A stretch of 29,536 nucleotides of DNA from a virus. Where the stretch lies: positions 1 through 29,536 of the IMG/VR virus record IMGVR_UViG_3300037963_004144. One strand, 5' to 3'. Positions 6,555 to 15,891 of this stretch are shown in pieces. The notes beneath the pieces are model-generated. The model ran no database searches, was not told where the DNA came from, and was given only the letters and a program-made list of their open reading frames with translations. The position numbers were made by a program, and so were the translations under genes. How positions within the stretch are numbered: the stretch's first letter is position 1; the number at the start of each line of letters is the position of its first letter.

Positions 6555-6901
6555 TAGAATTTCGTTGCTCCAGCGCGTACTAGGACCATACCTTCAATTA
6601 CTCTAGTCATAACACCAGCATTATCAGTCATCACTACATCATAAACATACCTACCATCTTTTAGATTAGCAGTCTGAGATGTAGTCAAACCAAGTTTGAC
6701 TTGACCATTTGTTGCTGCACCGTAAATAGATGAAGTAAATGTAGTAACACCTGAGGTAGCACCTGGATGCTTCCTCATCTGGGATTTAAATGTATAGTTA
6801 GTCAGGTTCAACACAGAGTTAGATGTCCCATCTTCAAGAGTGAAGACTTGACTAAAATCTGTGCTTTGATCAATTTGAATATTACTGACGTATACTGCCA
6901 T
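6554..6901 (-). CDS. Small virion protein, 115 aa, resembling a baseplate/fibre attachment domain
   Basis: The product is 115 aa and all-beta in appearance. It begins MAVYVSNIQIDQSTDFSQVF with LNLTNYTFKSQMRKHPGA following, then TTSQTANLKDGRYVYDVVMT and a C-terminal VIEGMVLVRAGATKF. The layout of an 'early strand, Ser/Thr-rich loop, DGRYVYD strand, EGxVxV strand' resembles the N-terminal domain of phage baseplate upper proteins of the BppU type, which connects fibres to the baseplate. That likeness is from memory of the pattern and is not secure. A CTAAATA box lies 20 nt before the ATG and the stop overlaps the 89-aa gene (TAATG), so both should be made from the same late message. Confidence 0.72.
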   Translation of the reverse strand: MAVYVSNIQIDQSTDFSQVFTLEDGTSNSVLNLTNYTFKSQMRKHPGATSGVTTFTSSIYGAATNGQVKLGLTTSQTANLKDGRYVYDVVMTDNAGVMTRVIEGMVLVRAGATKF

Positions 6902-6920
6902 TTTTCAAAGGTATTTTAAG

Positions 6921-6927
6921 TATTTAG
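6921..6927 (-). promoter_or_regulatory. Putative late promoter for the 115-aa/89-aa pair
   Basis: The minus strand reads CTAAATA 20 nt before the ATG at 6901, overlapping the last codons of the 54-aa gene. The predicted leader is about 14 nt and holds no clear Shine-Dalgarno. Confidence 0.5.
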
Positions 6928-7088
6928 GAAGGCAGTCCTATTACACTGACAACTTCTTGTTGCTTGAAATATAGTTTTGCGTAAGATTTACAAATGTTTT
7001 GAAGTTCACCAATATTATCGCACTCGTCAATTAGTCTTGCCTGTTGCTCATAAGCAAACATTTCAAGTTTGATTTGATCGGGATCCAT
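6924..7088 (-). CDS. Small conserved-looking protein, 54 aa, unknown function
   Basis: The product is 54 aa from the ATG at 7088: MDPDQIKLEMFAYEQQARLI, then a helix with INDEX-like charged spacing, ending KLYFKQQEVVSVIGLPS. It looks fully helical and soluble. The frame opens further upstream at 7121, but ATG 7088 has GGAG about 9 nt before it, which fixes the start better. It overlaps the 3' end of the 69-aa gene by 26 nt in another frame. I recall short proteins like this between tail genes of marine T4-like phages but know no function; a chaperone or small tail component is possible. Confidence 0.7.
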   Translation of the reverse strand: MDPDQIKLEMFAYEQQARLIDECDNIGELQNICKSYAKLYFKQQEVVSVIGLPS

Positions 7089-7272
7089 TGATAAACTCCG
7101 TGAGAAGGGACTTGATTTCATCTATATCTTTCCGCATTTCATCAAGTTCTTGTTTTTGACGATCGCGGTTAGATCTCATCTTAACATACTCATTGTAACC
7201 AGTTGTATCCGTATTGACAATAGCACCCGTATCTGTGCGATACAGGTGCTTGTGATCTTTTACTTTTTTCAT
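7063..7272 (-). CDS. Small basic/coiled-coil protein, 69 aa, unknown function
   Basis: The product is 69 aa from ATG 7272: MKKVKDHKHLYRTDTGAIVN, then TGYNEYVKMR, then a charged helix (KQELDEMRKDIDEIKSLLTE) with coiled-coil character, ending in a short polar tail. The ATG overlaps the stop of the 2346-aa gene (TGATG); a GTG one codon upstream is possible but less likely. Translational coupling to the large baseplate-type gene suggests it partners with or helps assemble that protein. No family recognised. Confidence 0.7.
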   Translation of the reverse strand: MKKVKDHKHLYRTDTGAIVNTDTTGYNEYVKMRSNRDRQKQELDEMRKDIDEIKSLLTEFINGSRSNQT

Positions 7273-10200
7273 CACGCAAGAGCGATAACTCTAAAGTCTC
7301 TAAACCTTGGTGCTCTCGCTTCGTTTGTTCCACTCATGACGATCTTGATTCTAAATCCATTAAACTGGGCAAGATTATCAGCACTAAACTGATAGTCTAT
7401 ATATTCACCATCCGCACTTGCGCGAACAAAGGCGTCTGGTCTACCATTATTGAGAACAGAATCAACCACTTCATCACCAAATCCATCACCATTCGTGTCT
7501 GTAAGATTGTCAAATCCAGGGAACAATTCAAACGCTTGTTCAATGCCATTAGAATCAACTCTAAAGAGTTCATAAAGAACTCTGAAGTCTGCTGAAGAAT
7601 GACGATAAGAAGAAACAATTACCTTCAGAGAAGTTGCAGGTTGTGCGAGATCTGTTCTTCTAGAGACATAATATCCAGTGTGTGGATCTTCAGTGATAGA
7701 ATTAACTCTACCATCATTAGCATAATCTGAGATTGGATTGTTGAGTCTGTTCCTTCCAAATCTAAAATTGGACCCTTGAAGATCAATCGTTGGAGACAGA
7801 TTTGAATCTGTTGTATTCATAGTAACTGCGAGAGTCAAAGACTTACTACTTGGAAGATTCGACAGTCTGGTTGTCTCGTTGACTCTGGAAGCAACAATTC
7901 TTGGAGTTGTCAATGGATTTGGATTGTTAAGAGAAACATTTTCATATCCTTGATCAATGAATGAAAGTTCAGAACCACCAGCACTAGTTCCAGATACTGT
8001 TCTGATTTGAGAAGCAGTGCTCGTGCTCGTGGATGGTGTAAACAGATTTATTCTTGGTGTAATTTCATCAAACTGAATATTGTTAGATGAGAATACCACT
8101 GGACCACCAACACTATTTTCATCAGTGAAACTAAGTTGATTGTCTCCAGTTGTTCTTGATCCACGATCAATCTGCAGATGATATGTGTCAAAGTCTCTAG
8201 CATTCTTCAGAGTAGAATCACTAGGCATATTGTGTTGCTTATTGATTCTGTGGAGGGAAATTCCGTTCAATTCATAAGTAAAAATTTGATCATTGAGATC
8301 ATGAGATCTCTTGAGGGAACCATCAATTCCTCTTGTTCCAATTCCAAGTGTTCCAGCACCACCAGCTCCGGCAGTAATAGAGTTGTAGTAAATAATTTCG
8401 TTATTTACTTTGGCATAACCAGTAGAAGTAGAAATACCTTCAAATGTTGCGAAGAGCGATGTATTAGCAACAGAAATCGTTGTATCACTCAATCCAAGTG
8501 CAGCGTTAAGTGTAGTTGGTAATGTATTTGGTTCAATGTCTGCGAGAGTAACGACATTGTTGTCAGCATGAAGACCATGATTACTCTGCTCAACTTCAAG
8601 AACTCTTCCATCATACAGATTACTGATAACACTAGAGTTTCTAATGGTTGTGTTTGCGTAGGACACCGCTACGTTGGGCGAACTGTAAACAACAAGTGCT
8701 TGACCTGATGTAAATTCTTCACCCTGAACATCAGTTAGATACAGAGTATCTTTTCCTGTGATGTTTTTAACTGAGAATTGTGCCCCACGTCCTCTAGCAA
8801 CATCAGATGTCGTGATTCCAAGAACATCGCCAACAACGTATCCATTACCAGCAGTTGTAACGTGTGGATTTCCATTAAGTGTATTACTAGAGAATGTAAC
8901 AATACCAATAGCACCAGATCCAGATCCGGTGATGGAGTAGAAATTAACTCCTGTGTAGGTTCCGTTACTATACCCAGCACCAACTAAATTGCTAGTTGTA
9001 TTTGCGATGTTTCCACCAATCTGCTCAATATTTCCACTAATAGCAGCAGAAGAGGTGTTATCACTAACCTTCTTACCGATGGTAAGAATACTATCCATAA
9101 CAGAAGTTGTTGTGATGCCAACTTTTAGTTTTCTTGGAAGAGTTTTGACTGGATTGTTTGGAAGTCTAGCACTCAAATCACTACCATTTTCTAATGATGG
9201 GTTGAAGAAATACGCAATTCCAGGATCCTTAATAAAGTCTGCTTTATACAGATCAAACTTCATGTCTTCAAATTGACTTGCTGTCCAAATTGTTCCATTT
9301 TGAGATTTGAACAGACTTCCACCAACATACTGTTTTGTTACAATAACACTTTCAGCGTCGGGAAGTGTGGCGGCGTTGACAGTCCTTTCACCCATTCTTG
9401 CTATCCAAACTTCATATTCAACTGAAGATGGAGCAAGAAGAACGAAACAATACTCACGATCTGGTTCCAGATAAACTGGTGATGGGAAAGTAATTGTAGT
9501 TGCGACGGATGCGTCTGTAGAGGTTTGAATGTCTTTTGGTTCCAGAGTAACCTGAGAATACTCAGTTACAAGTTCTGCGGTCGGTGTTCCCAACTCAACA
9601 GTTCTAAGTTCACATCTAATCTTCTCATTTTCATCCTTAGAAGCAAAATAAACATCAAGTTTAGTCAAGAACGCTCCAGTTTCATCGACTGTGAATGATT
9701 GTGCCAGAGGATCGTAGAATTCAACAATGTTTGTAGTTCTACGGAACGTCTCAACAATTCCACTAGTGGTGTATGAACCTTCACCACTACTAATCTTCAA
9801 ACTACCAGGCAATGGTTCTGCGTTAGTAGAACTAGAGGTGAGTTTGAATGTTTTTCTTCCTGTTGTGAATCTGACAGCAGGTGGTGGAGATGCAAGTGGA
9901 TTTCTGAAGAAGAATGATCCAAACACATCACCAAACGTATCCGTAATCAGTCTTATATCAGATACTTTTGCTTGTGCTCCACTGGTTTCACCAAGAAGAA
10001 CCATATCTTTTACGATACGTCCATTGAACGTGCCGAGTACGTCCTCCATCAAAGAATTGATATCAACGTTTAATACTGTTGAGGATGCAGAATAAACTGA
10101 TGGAAGAGTGACACTTCTATTGTATGGATTGAGGCTAAAAGTATCAGTTGGATTGGTAATAGGACCTCTCTTATGATTTGGTTGACAAATTCTTACAGAG

Positions 10201-13200
10201 AAGAGTTGTCTAGATCCAACAAATCCTTTAACTGTTTCCCCATTACTAAACACACCAGAAGTCATTGACACTTCAATTAGTTTAGGAATGATGTCCAAAT
10301 CACTACTACTATCAAAGAAGTGGTAGTGTCTAGCAAGTGGTCTCAAACCATTAGCAACAAATGCTACATTTCTAGATCTAATATGAGTATCTGCTGCTGA
10401 AGATGTCTGAGTGATAGATTCATTTCTTTGAACTTGGCCGCGGCGACCAACATCAGCAACTCTTCTTCTAGTTGTTCCACCATCAACAACAATTGTTCTA
10501 GTCCAACTATCTTGAGAGGGAGAGATTACAACTCTACCTCTAAATTCAACCATGTTGAATGGGTTTACATTCTCAACTCTAGAGGCAAGAGGTTGTCTAA
10601 TCCAAGATTTATCACTATATTTAAGTGTGATGAGATCGCCTGTTTTTTGAACGTTTGGATCAAGAAGTTTAAAATCTAAATCAAAACCACCAACATTGGG
10701 AGGACCGGAAGCAACCTCTGGTTTCAGGGAAAAATAATCAACAGGAGTTTTCAATTCATTATTTTCAATGCCTGCCTCAGAATCAGATCCCATTCTTTGA
10801 TTATCAGCAAAATCATCAACAAAGAAACCTGACTTGAATCTATCAAGTCCATCAGCATCTCTAACCTGGAGAGTTCTAGTATCAAGTTCAAGGAGAGAAA
10901 GTGAAGTAAGAGTTTCTAAATTCTCAACTCTATCTTCGATCTTTCCAATATCTCTCATCGTATATCTTCTGTTGTCAACCAAAGTTAACACCGCATCAGA
11001 AGTATTGTAGAGATATGCTGGTAATTCAATAGTACCAATTTCCATCATATCTGAGGAAATTTGTGGTTCTTTAGGATTTTCGGAGCTAGTTCCTTTAATT
11101 ACGGAAATATTACCTTGAGCACTAAAAACAACTTTATCAATTCTTGGAAGATAATAACTGTATCCAACTAAAGAACTTTCATCTGGTGCGACCAATAGAG
11201 TAGGATTAGTTCCTGTTGTGGCAAAAGTTCTTGCTGTATAATCAAAAGGAGAAAGTGATGTAGAAGTAAAATCAGATACTCTGGGTCTAAAATCTAAAGT
11301 ATCAGAAGATCTCAGCAATTCTGCGGGTGGGACATCATCTTTAAATCTTGCAGCATCATAAGAATTGACTGTGTAAACATCACCAGTATCATTAGATGGT
11401 ACTGTATAATGGTTGTAAATAATCAGAAGTTTTCTTGAAGGGACATAATTACTCTTTTCCTTACGAACAATTCTAGAGTAATCATAGAACTGTGGTTTTA
11501 CTCCCTTATCAAGAGTATAATTATTTGTTACGTCAGAATAATTTCCAAGACCAATAACTTGTAATGGCGCGATTATTCCAGATTCTTCAAAAGTAACATT
11601 TTCTCCAACCGTAAACTTATTGTCAGTCAAATATACGATTTCAACTTTCGTTGCTGAAGATCGTGTAACAACCTGAGCAATCGCGTTACTTGTTCCTCCA
11701 ACAACTCTCTCACCAAGAATGGAGGACGTATTTAGAGCAAGACCTGAGGGGAACTCAAGAGAGTCGAGAGTTGGGATTGCCGTTCCTAACGATTCATATA
11801 CTGCAACAACTTCAACGACATCTGGAACATTCAGAGAAATTTCTTTGTCCTGAATTCTCATTCCATAGAAATCACTTTGTGATGTTGCTGATATAGAGGT
11901 AGATACACCTGCAGCAGACTTAGTAACTTCAACTTTAGTGCTTCTGGTGAATACCTTATCCTTATTAGTGATTCCAACTTTCTTAACGGTAGTATTTACC
12001 GTTACGTTACTGGATTGAGATGCAGTAAGTCCAGTGAAGGTAATAACTTGACCTGCAGAACTGAGAGTTACTTGATCACCGGTCAAAGTTTCAATTGAAC
12101 CATCATTATAGTGAATACTATATCTCTCTTGATCAAAAGATTCAAAGAGAGAACTACTAATGCCAGTAGCAGTTACATTAATTGCCAGAGTTCCAACAGC
12201 ACTTGTAGATTGCTCTCTTATCTGACTAGAAACTAAAAGGTTAGAAGATCCCAAATCAACAGAAGAAATATTTTGTTCTTCAAGAGGTGCGAACAAACCG
12301 CCACGATCTCTTACTACAGGTACACCTAATGTAAATGTTCCAGTGAAAGTAGAACTTGGAAGACTACCATCACAAACATTAATTCTGTCCTGCTCAGCGA
12401 CTAAGGTGACTTGTGTTTTAGCGGCATTGATGGCAGAAACTCTGTTGAAAGTTTCATCACCAGCTCCAGCGATCTGATATCTAACAATATCTCCAACTTT
12501 AATATTCTTAAAAAACTTGCCTGGAGAGGTCATAGCACCACCAGTGCTGATTCTAACAGTATCTGCTATACCAAATCCAGTGGGAAGTTTTCTTTCAAGA
12601 ACGGTATCAGCAATAAAATCTCTCTTGAGTTCAGAATTCAGTGCTGTGGAGTCCTGATATATTGACTTGACATCTTCAATAGTATGAGTTGTGAGACTCG
12701 TAATTGAACGAGAAATTTCTTTACTCTCATTAATCAAAAGTTGCTCACCAACCATGAAGGTTCCTGATGTCTGCATCAGGGTAATATCAGTGGTTCCACC
12801 AGGAGCACTCTGAACATATCCAGAAGCACCACTACTCACACCTCTGATGTAAGAGCTGACAGGCATGTCAGCAGTCAGAGTATTTTCGTTCAAACTAATG
12901 GTAGTATATGTCTGAACATCAAAAAGATACAAATCCCAGGAAGTAGAAAGATCTACCTGAGCAGAATCTGTAAGACTGAAGTTATATACTCTTGCCTGAC
13001 CAATTTCAGTTCCAGTAGCAGCAGTTGTAGAAGTTCCTCTTCTTTGACCCTGAAGTCTTACGATATTACTATTATTATTGACGCCAAACAGCGGAGTTCC
13101 CTGAACATTATTAACACGAATCAATGTTCCCATTTCAAATGGAACTAGAGCATTCGTTACTGTTTTAGTTTCTCTTGGTTTTTCAACGTCAATAATTTTG

Positions 13201-14312
13201 GTAGCAGTATTTTCAACATCATAACCTTTTACGTATGCCTTACCTGCAGAAACAGATACTGCCATAAGGTCTTCAGAAGGAGTATTTCCCTCATCAGTAG
13301 ATTGTCCAGAAAAATATACACCTTCAGTTCCAAGTCTGTCGTTCAGACTGTCTTTTACTTCAACATCAAATCTATCAATTGCATAATTACCAGATTCTTC
13401 GTAGGTTCTTTCTGCGAAGTAATCTCTAATAAGATTATAATTTGATTTGTTTTGAAGTTTCTTTACTTCTCCATTATCTACTCTGAGAAGTTCTACAAAA
13501 GTCTTATCATCATTATCAGTTAAAAGTTTTTTAGATAATGTAAGTTTAATTCTTAATCTATCTGCACCAGGGGCAGCAAAGTTAGAAAATCCTTTCGCAT
13601 TATCGTATAAAGAATCATCATCTTTTGCTGTGATGATTTCTTCAGTAATAGTTAGACCAACTCTGTAAGAAGGTGTGTTAGAATATGGATCTAAAAATAT
13701 CTTATCGGAAGAAACATCTACAAACGTTCCTCTGATAAAATATACACCAGGAGCAATAGATACTGCACTTCCGACTCCAGTTGCATCTTCAGATATCAAA
13801 GAAGCAATAGTCTCACCAGCATTTATCGCAGTGTTTCCATAAGTGAAGGAGTCTTCGGTGATTAAAACTTCCCCATCTTGGAAAGGTTCAATATCGTTAT
13901 TATCACCCGATTGAGTGTATTTTACAAAAATAGTTGGGTTTGTGATACCATTTAAATCAGATACATTTTCATATCTGTCAACTTTAGCAACTATACCTGA
14001 TGTCTGTCCTCTTAATCTCTTCCCTACAAGATTTTTACCATATACAGAAATATCAATCCCCAAGTGATCTGCGTTTAACTTAACTGCAGGGTACTCGGGG
14101 TCAAAGGCAATATTTCCAGGGATCACCATTGATCCCTCTTTGAACATATGACTTCCAAACGATTCTATCTGATTCTGCAGGATTGACTGCAGAGTCGTCA
14201 GTTCTCTAGCCTGAACTGGAAATCCTGGTTTGAATAAAACCTTGTAAAAATTATCATCCTTACTGAAATCATCAAAATAAGGATTGATATTGAGATTAGT
14301 TTTCTGTGGCAT
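7272..14312 (-). CDS. Very large baseplate/tail protein of the DUF4815 type
   Basis: The product is 2346 aa. The N-terminus (NINPYFDDFSKDDNFYKVLF, FKPGFPVQARELTTLQSILQ, GSHMFKEGSMVIPGN) is the hallmark of the DUF4815 family of phage virion proteins, thought to be baseplate or fibre-base components. A second conserved zone at about residues 1390-1710 includes FYDPLAQSFTVDETGAFLTK and LEPDREYCFVLLAPSS, also typical of marine T4-like phages. Later come GxGY beta modules (near 1780-1830), an 'EIIYYN...RGIDG...SH' module (about 1930-2016) and a C-terminal segment ending ARAPRFRDFRVIALA. It sits where T4 has gp9, gp10 and gp11 and probably replaces them at the baseplate rim. It starts 2 nt after the gp8 stop. 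DUF4815 membership is firm by pattern; the role is inferred. Confidence 0.85.
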   Translation of the reverse strand: MPQKTNLNINPYFDDFSKDDNFYKVLFKPGFPVQARELTTLQSILQNQIESFGSHMFKEGSMVIPGNIAFDPEYPAVKLNADHLGIDISVYGKNLVGKRLRGQTSGIVAKVDRYENVSDLNGITNPTIFVKYTQSGDNNDIEPFQDGEVLITEDSFTYGNTAINAGETIASLISEDATGVGSAVSIAPGVYFIRGTFVDVSSDKIFLDPYSNTPSYRVGLTITEEIITAKDDDSLYDNAKGFSNFAAPGADRLRIKLTLSKKLLTDNDDKTFVELLRVDNGEVKKLQNKSNYNLIRDYFAERTYEESGNYAIDRFDVEVKDSLNDRLGTEGVYFSGQSTDEGNTPSEDLMAVSVSAGKAYVKGYDVENTATKIIDVEKPRETKTVTNALVPFEMGTLIRVNNVQGTPLFGVNNNSNIVRLQGQRRGTSTTAATGTEIGQARVYNFSLTDSAQVDLSTSWDLYLFDVQTYTTISLNENTLTADMPVSSYIRGVSSGASGYVQSAPGGTTDITLMQTSGTFMVGEQLLINESKEISRSITSLTTHTIEDVKSIYQDSTALNSELKRDFIADTVLERKLPTGFGIADTVRISTGGAMTSPGKFFKNIKVGDIVRYQIAGAGDETFNRVSAINAAKTQVTLVAEQDRINVCDGSLPSSTFTGTFTLGVPVVRDRGGLFAPLEEQNISSVDLGSSNLLVSSQIREQSTSAVGTLAINVTATGISSSLFESFDQERYSIHYNDGSIETLTGDQVTLSSAGQVITFTGLTASQSSNVTVNTTVKKVGITNKDKVFTRSTKVEVTKSAAGVSTSISATSQSDFYGMRIQDKEISLNVPDVVEVVAVYESLGTAIPTLDSLEFPSGLALNTSSILGERVVGGTSNAIAQVVTRSSATKVEIVYLTDNKFTVGENVTFEESGIIAPLQVIGLGNYSDVTNNYTLDKGVKPQFYDYSRIVRKEKSNYVPSRKLLIIYNHYTVPSNDTGDVYTVNSYDAARFKDDVPPAELLRSSDTLDFRPRVSDFTSTSLSPFDYTARTFATTGTNPTLLVAPDESSLVGYSYYLPRIDKVVFSAQGNISVIKGTSSENPKEPQISSDMMEIGTIELPAYLYNTSDAVLTLVDNRRYTMRDIGKIEDRVENLETLTSLSLLELDTRTLQVRDADGLDRFKSGFFVDDFADNQRMGSDSEAGIENNELKTPVDYFSLKPEVASGPPNVGGFDLDFKLLDPNVQKTGDLITLKYSDKSWIRQPLASRVENVNPFNMVEFRGRVVISPSQDSWTRTIVVDGGTTRRRVADVGRRGQVQRNESITQTSSAADTHIRSRNVAFVANGLRPLARHYHFFDSSSDLDIIPKLIEVSMTSGVFSNGETVKGFVGSRQLFSVRICQPNHKRGPITNPTDTFSLNPYNRSVTLPSVYSASSTVLNVDINSLMEDVLGTFNGRIVKDMVLLGETSGAQAKVSDIRLITDTFGDVFGSFFFRNPLASPPPAVRFTTGRKTFKLTSSSTNAEPLPGSLKISSGEGSYTTSGIVETFRRTTNIVEFYDPLAQSFTVDETGAFLTKLDVYFASKDENEKIRCELRTVELGTPTAELVTEYSQVTLEPKDIQTSTDASVATTITFPSPVYLEPDREYCFVLLAPSSVEYEVWIARMGERTVNAATLPDAESVIVTKQYVGGSLFKSQNGTIWTASQFEDMKFDLYKADFIKDPGIAYFFNPSLENGSDLSARLPNNPVKTLPRKLKVGITTTSVMDSILTIGKKVSDNTSSAAISGNIEQIGGNIANTTSNLVGAGYSNGTYTGVNFYSITGSGSGAIGIVTFSSNTLNGNPHVTTAGNGYVVGDVLGITTSDVARGRGAQFSVKNITGKDTLYLTDVQGEEFTSGQALVVYSSPNVAVSYANTTIRNSSVISNLYDGRVLEVEQSNHGLHADNNVVTLADIEPNTLPTTLNAALGLSDTTISVANTSLFATFEGISTSTGYAKVNNEIIYYNSITAGAGGAGTLGIGTRGIDGSLKRSHDLNDQIFTYELNGISLHRINKQHNMPSDSTLKNARDFDTYHLQIDRGSRTTGDNQLSFTDENSVGGPVVFSSNNIQFDEITPRINLFTPSTSTSTASQIRTVSGTSAGGSELSFIDQGYENVSLNNPNPLTTPRIVASRVNETTRLSNLPSSKSLTLAVTMNTTDSNLSPTIDLQGSNFRFGRNRLNNPISDYANDGRVNSITEDPHTGYYVSRRTDLAQPATSLKVIVSSYRHSSADFRVLYELFRVDSNGIEQAFELFPGFDNLTDTNGDGFGDEVVDSVLNNGRPDAFVRASADGEYIDYQFSADNLAQFNGFRIKIVMSGTNEARAPRFRDFRVIALA

Positions 14313-14315
14313 CGT

Positions 14316-15863
14316 TTAGAATTCCAGGATGATTTTAACGTCTTCTTTTTGTCTTGAGTTTCTGGAGATTGCTGGACGATTGTCAATATAGACAATATCT
14401 CCCGACCCTTTATTTATCTCAGGATTGGCAATCCCGTTTGTAATTTGGGTGCCAATTGAAATAAGTTTTGTTCCTGTTGGATTCGTAGTAATACCAGTAA
14501 ATCCAGTATCAATAGAACCCGAGAAACCTCCAGTGGTAGTAACTGCGTTTGAATTTGAAGCAAACTCATACAATTTACCGTTGGTAGAAACACCAACATA
14601 ATCTGTTTGATCAAATGTAGTTTGATTCAGGAAAGCATTTCTATCTTGGAAATACTTCAATACTTTAGTTTCATTATCAAACGAAGCAACAAAACCAACT
14701 GCTTTTCCACCTGTAACACTTTGACTGATTTTATCGCCAACAGATACTGTTCCAGTAACTGAGGTAAATTTAAGAGCTCCTAATGAAGAGAACTGATTTT
14801 CAGCAAATATTGTTGTAGATCCAATAGAAGTTGGATTTTTAACAATACCAATTTGTGCGAAAGTTACATCAGTTGGAAAATCTCTGGTAGAATCATCAAA
14901 TCTAGCATAAACGAGAACTTTATCCGCACCAAGTTCCTTATAAAGGTCATGACCATGACCCTTTGATGGTGGAATAATTGGAATCAGTTTTGCTTTAGTA
15001 CTGGAGTTAGAATTGATTGATCCAAGATCAACAATTCCATAACTATAATTTTTTCCGCCAGAGGAAACTACAGTATTTGTAATTTTACCGTTGACATCTA
15101 CATCAACAATAACTTTACCACCAGTTCCATCACCTAAAATATTAACTTCATGAGACCCCTGAGAATATCCTAATCCCTGCTGGTCAATGTATACTTTCTT
15201 AATCTGATTCTCATTAGTATCAGAATCACCGTTATTTCTAACAGCGACTATCTGAGCATCTGTTGATGTGGACCAATTGTTAGGAAGTGAAATGTACTCA
15301 GTCGAGTCAAACTTGATAATATCACTTGGAGATACTGTAAAAAGATATTTCCAAACATATCCATCTCCACTTACACCTGCCTTTGATGGTTCAAGGTCAG
15401 TAAAAGTTGGTTCATCAAGAGACGCATTTCCTGTTGTGCTAATTCCAGAAGATCCATTATCAATAACAGTATATACTTTGAACTCACTATTCATTACATA
15501 GTAGTTCGCATCATAAAGTCTGGCAGACTTTGTAGTGGGTGAAAGATTTTTGAGACTGTAATCGTGACGATACATCTCATACTTTGTCCCTCTAGTCCAA
15601 TCAACTCTCCTTACCAGTCTTCTGACATTAGCAGAGGAGACTTTCTTACCAAAGGACATATTGTCGCCAATAAAATTGGCATAATCAATATTGTCAGTGG
15701 GACTAGGAGTATTTGTATCCCAGTCTGTAGTTCTTCCAAATCCAACTATGGAAGGATTGGATAGACCAACAAAAACATAGTAAGAGTTTGCAGAACTAGT
15801 GACGGAATCTACAAAGTTTCCCGCATTTAATATTCTAAACTGATCGGTTACAATTGCCGCCAT
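14316..15863 (-). CDS. 8: Baseplate wedge protein gp8
   Basis: The product is 515 aa from ATG 15863 (T4 gp8 is 334 aa). gp8 is a dimeric wedge subunit between gp7 and the outer baseplate. The ends match T4: the start MAAIVTDQFRILNAGNF corresponds to AIVTSKFR, the middle has VRRVDWTRGTKYEMY and SGDGYVWKYLFTVSPSDI (T4: GDGYVWEYLFEIPPD), and the C-terminus DIVYIDNRPAISR then EDVKIILEF aligns with YMENRPPI...EEINILFTF. The added length lies between these, about residues 220-470, and includes GxGY modules (QQGLGYSQG, SSGGKNYSYG). The frame opens upstream at 15920, but that would overlap the giant gene and precede the late promoter at 15883-15890, so 15863 is preferred. Confidence 0.93.
   Translation of the reverse strand: MAAIVTDQFRILNAGNFVDSVTSSANSYYVFVGLSNPSIVGFGRTTDWDTNTPSPTDNIDYANFIGDNMSFGKKVSSANVRRLVRRVDWTRGTKYEMYRHDYSLKNLSPTTKSARLYDANYYVMNSEFKVYTVIDNGSSGISTTGNASLDEPTFTDLEPSKAGVSGDGYVWKYLFTVSPSDIIKFDSTEYISLPNNWSTSTDAQIVAVRNNGDSDTNENQIKKVYIDQQGLGYSQGSHEVNILGDGTGGKVIVDVDVNGKITNTVVSSGGKNYSYGIVDLGSINSNSSTKAKLIPIIPPSKGHGHDLYKELGADKVLVYARFDDSTRDFPTDVTFAQIGIVKNPTSIGSTTIFAENQFSSLGALKFTSVTGTVSVGDKISQSVTGGKAVGFVASFDNETKVLKYFQDRNAFLNQTTFDQTDYVGVSTNGKLYEFASNSNAVTTTGGFSGSIDTGFTGITTNPTGTKLISIGTQITNGIANPEINKGSGDIVYIDNRPAISRNSRQKEDVKIILEF
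14411..14418 (-). promoter_or_regulatory. Possible late promoter (GATAAATA) upstream of the 2346-aa gene
   Basis: The minus strand reads GAGATAAATA (7 of 8 to the T4 box) inside the gp8 coding region, 99 nt before the next ATG. The same ten bases occur 98 nt before the giant gene. Weak evidence on its own. Confidence 0.25.
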
Positions 15864-15882
15864 TGTTGCTAGCTTTTTTCTA

Positions 15883-15890
15883 TATTTATA
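15883..15890 (-). promoter_or_regulatory. T4-type late promoter TATAAATA for gp8
   Basis: The minus strand has a perfect TATAAATA, directly after the stop of the giant gene and 20 nt before the gp8 ATG. Transcription would start near 15877, giving a leader of about 14 nt (A-rich, with no Shine-Dalgarno). The site allows gp8 and the genes after it to be made without reading through the 11.9-kb giant gene. Confidence 0.75.
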
Positions 15891-15891
15891 A

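Noticed and set aside
7089-7121. Longer start for the 54-aa gene at 7121
   Set aside because: It deepens the overlap with the 69-aa gene, while the ATG at 7088 has GGAG at a good distance.
11729-11735. CTAAATA on the minus strand within the 2346-aa gene
   Set aside because: It is more than 4 kb from the next start codon and encodes ordinary residues. It is expected by chance in AT-rich sequence.
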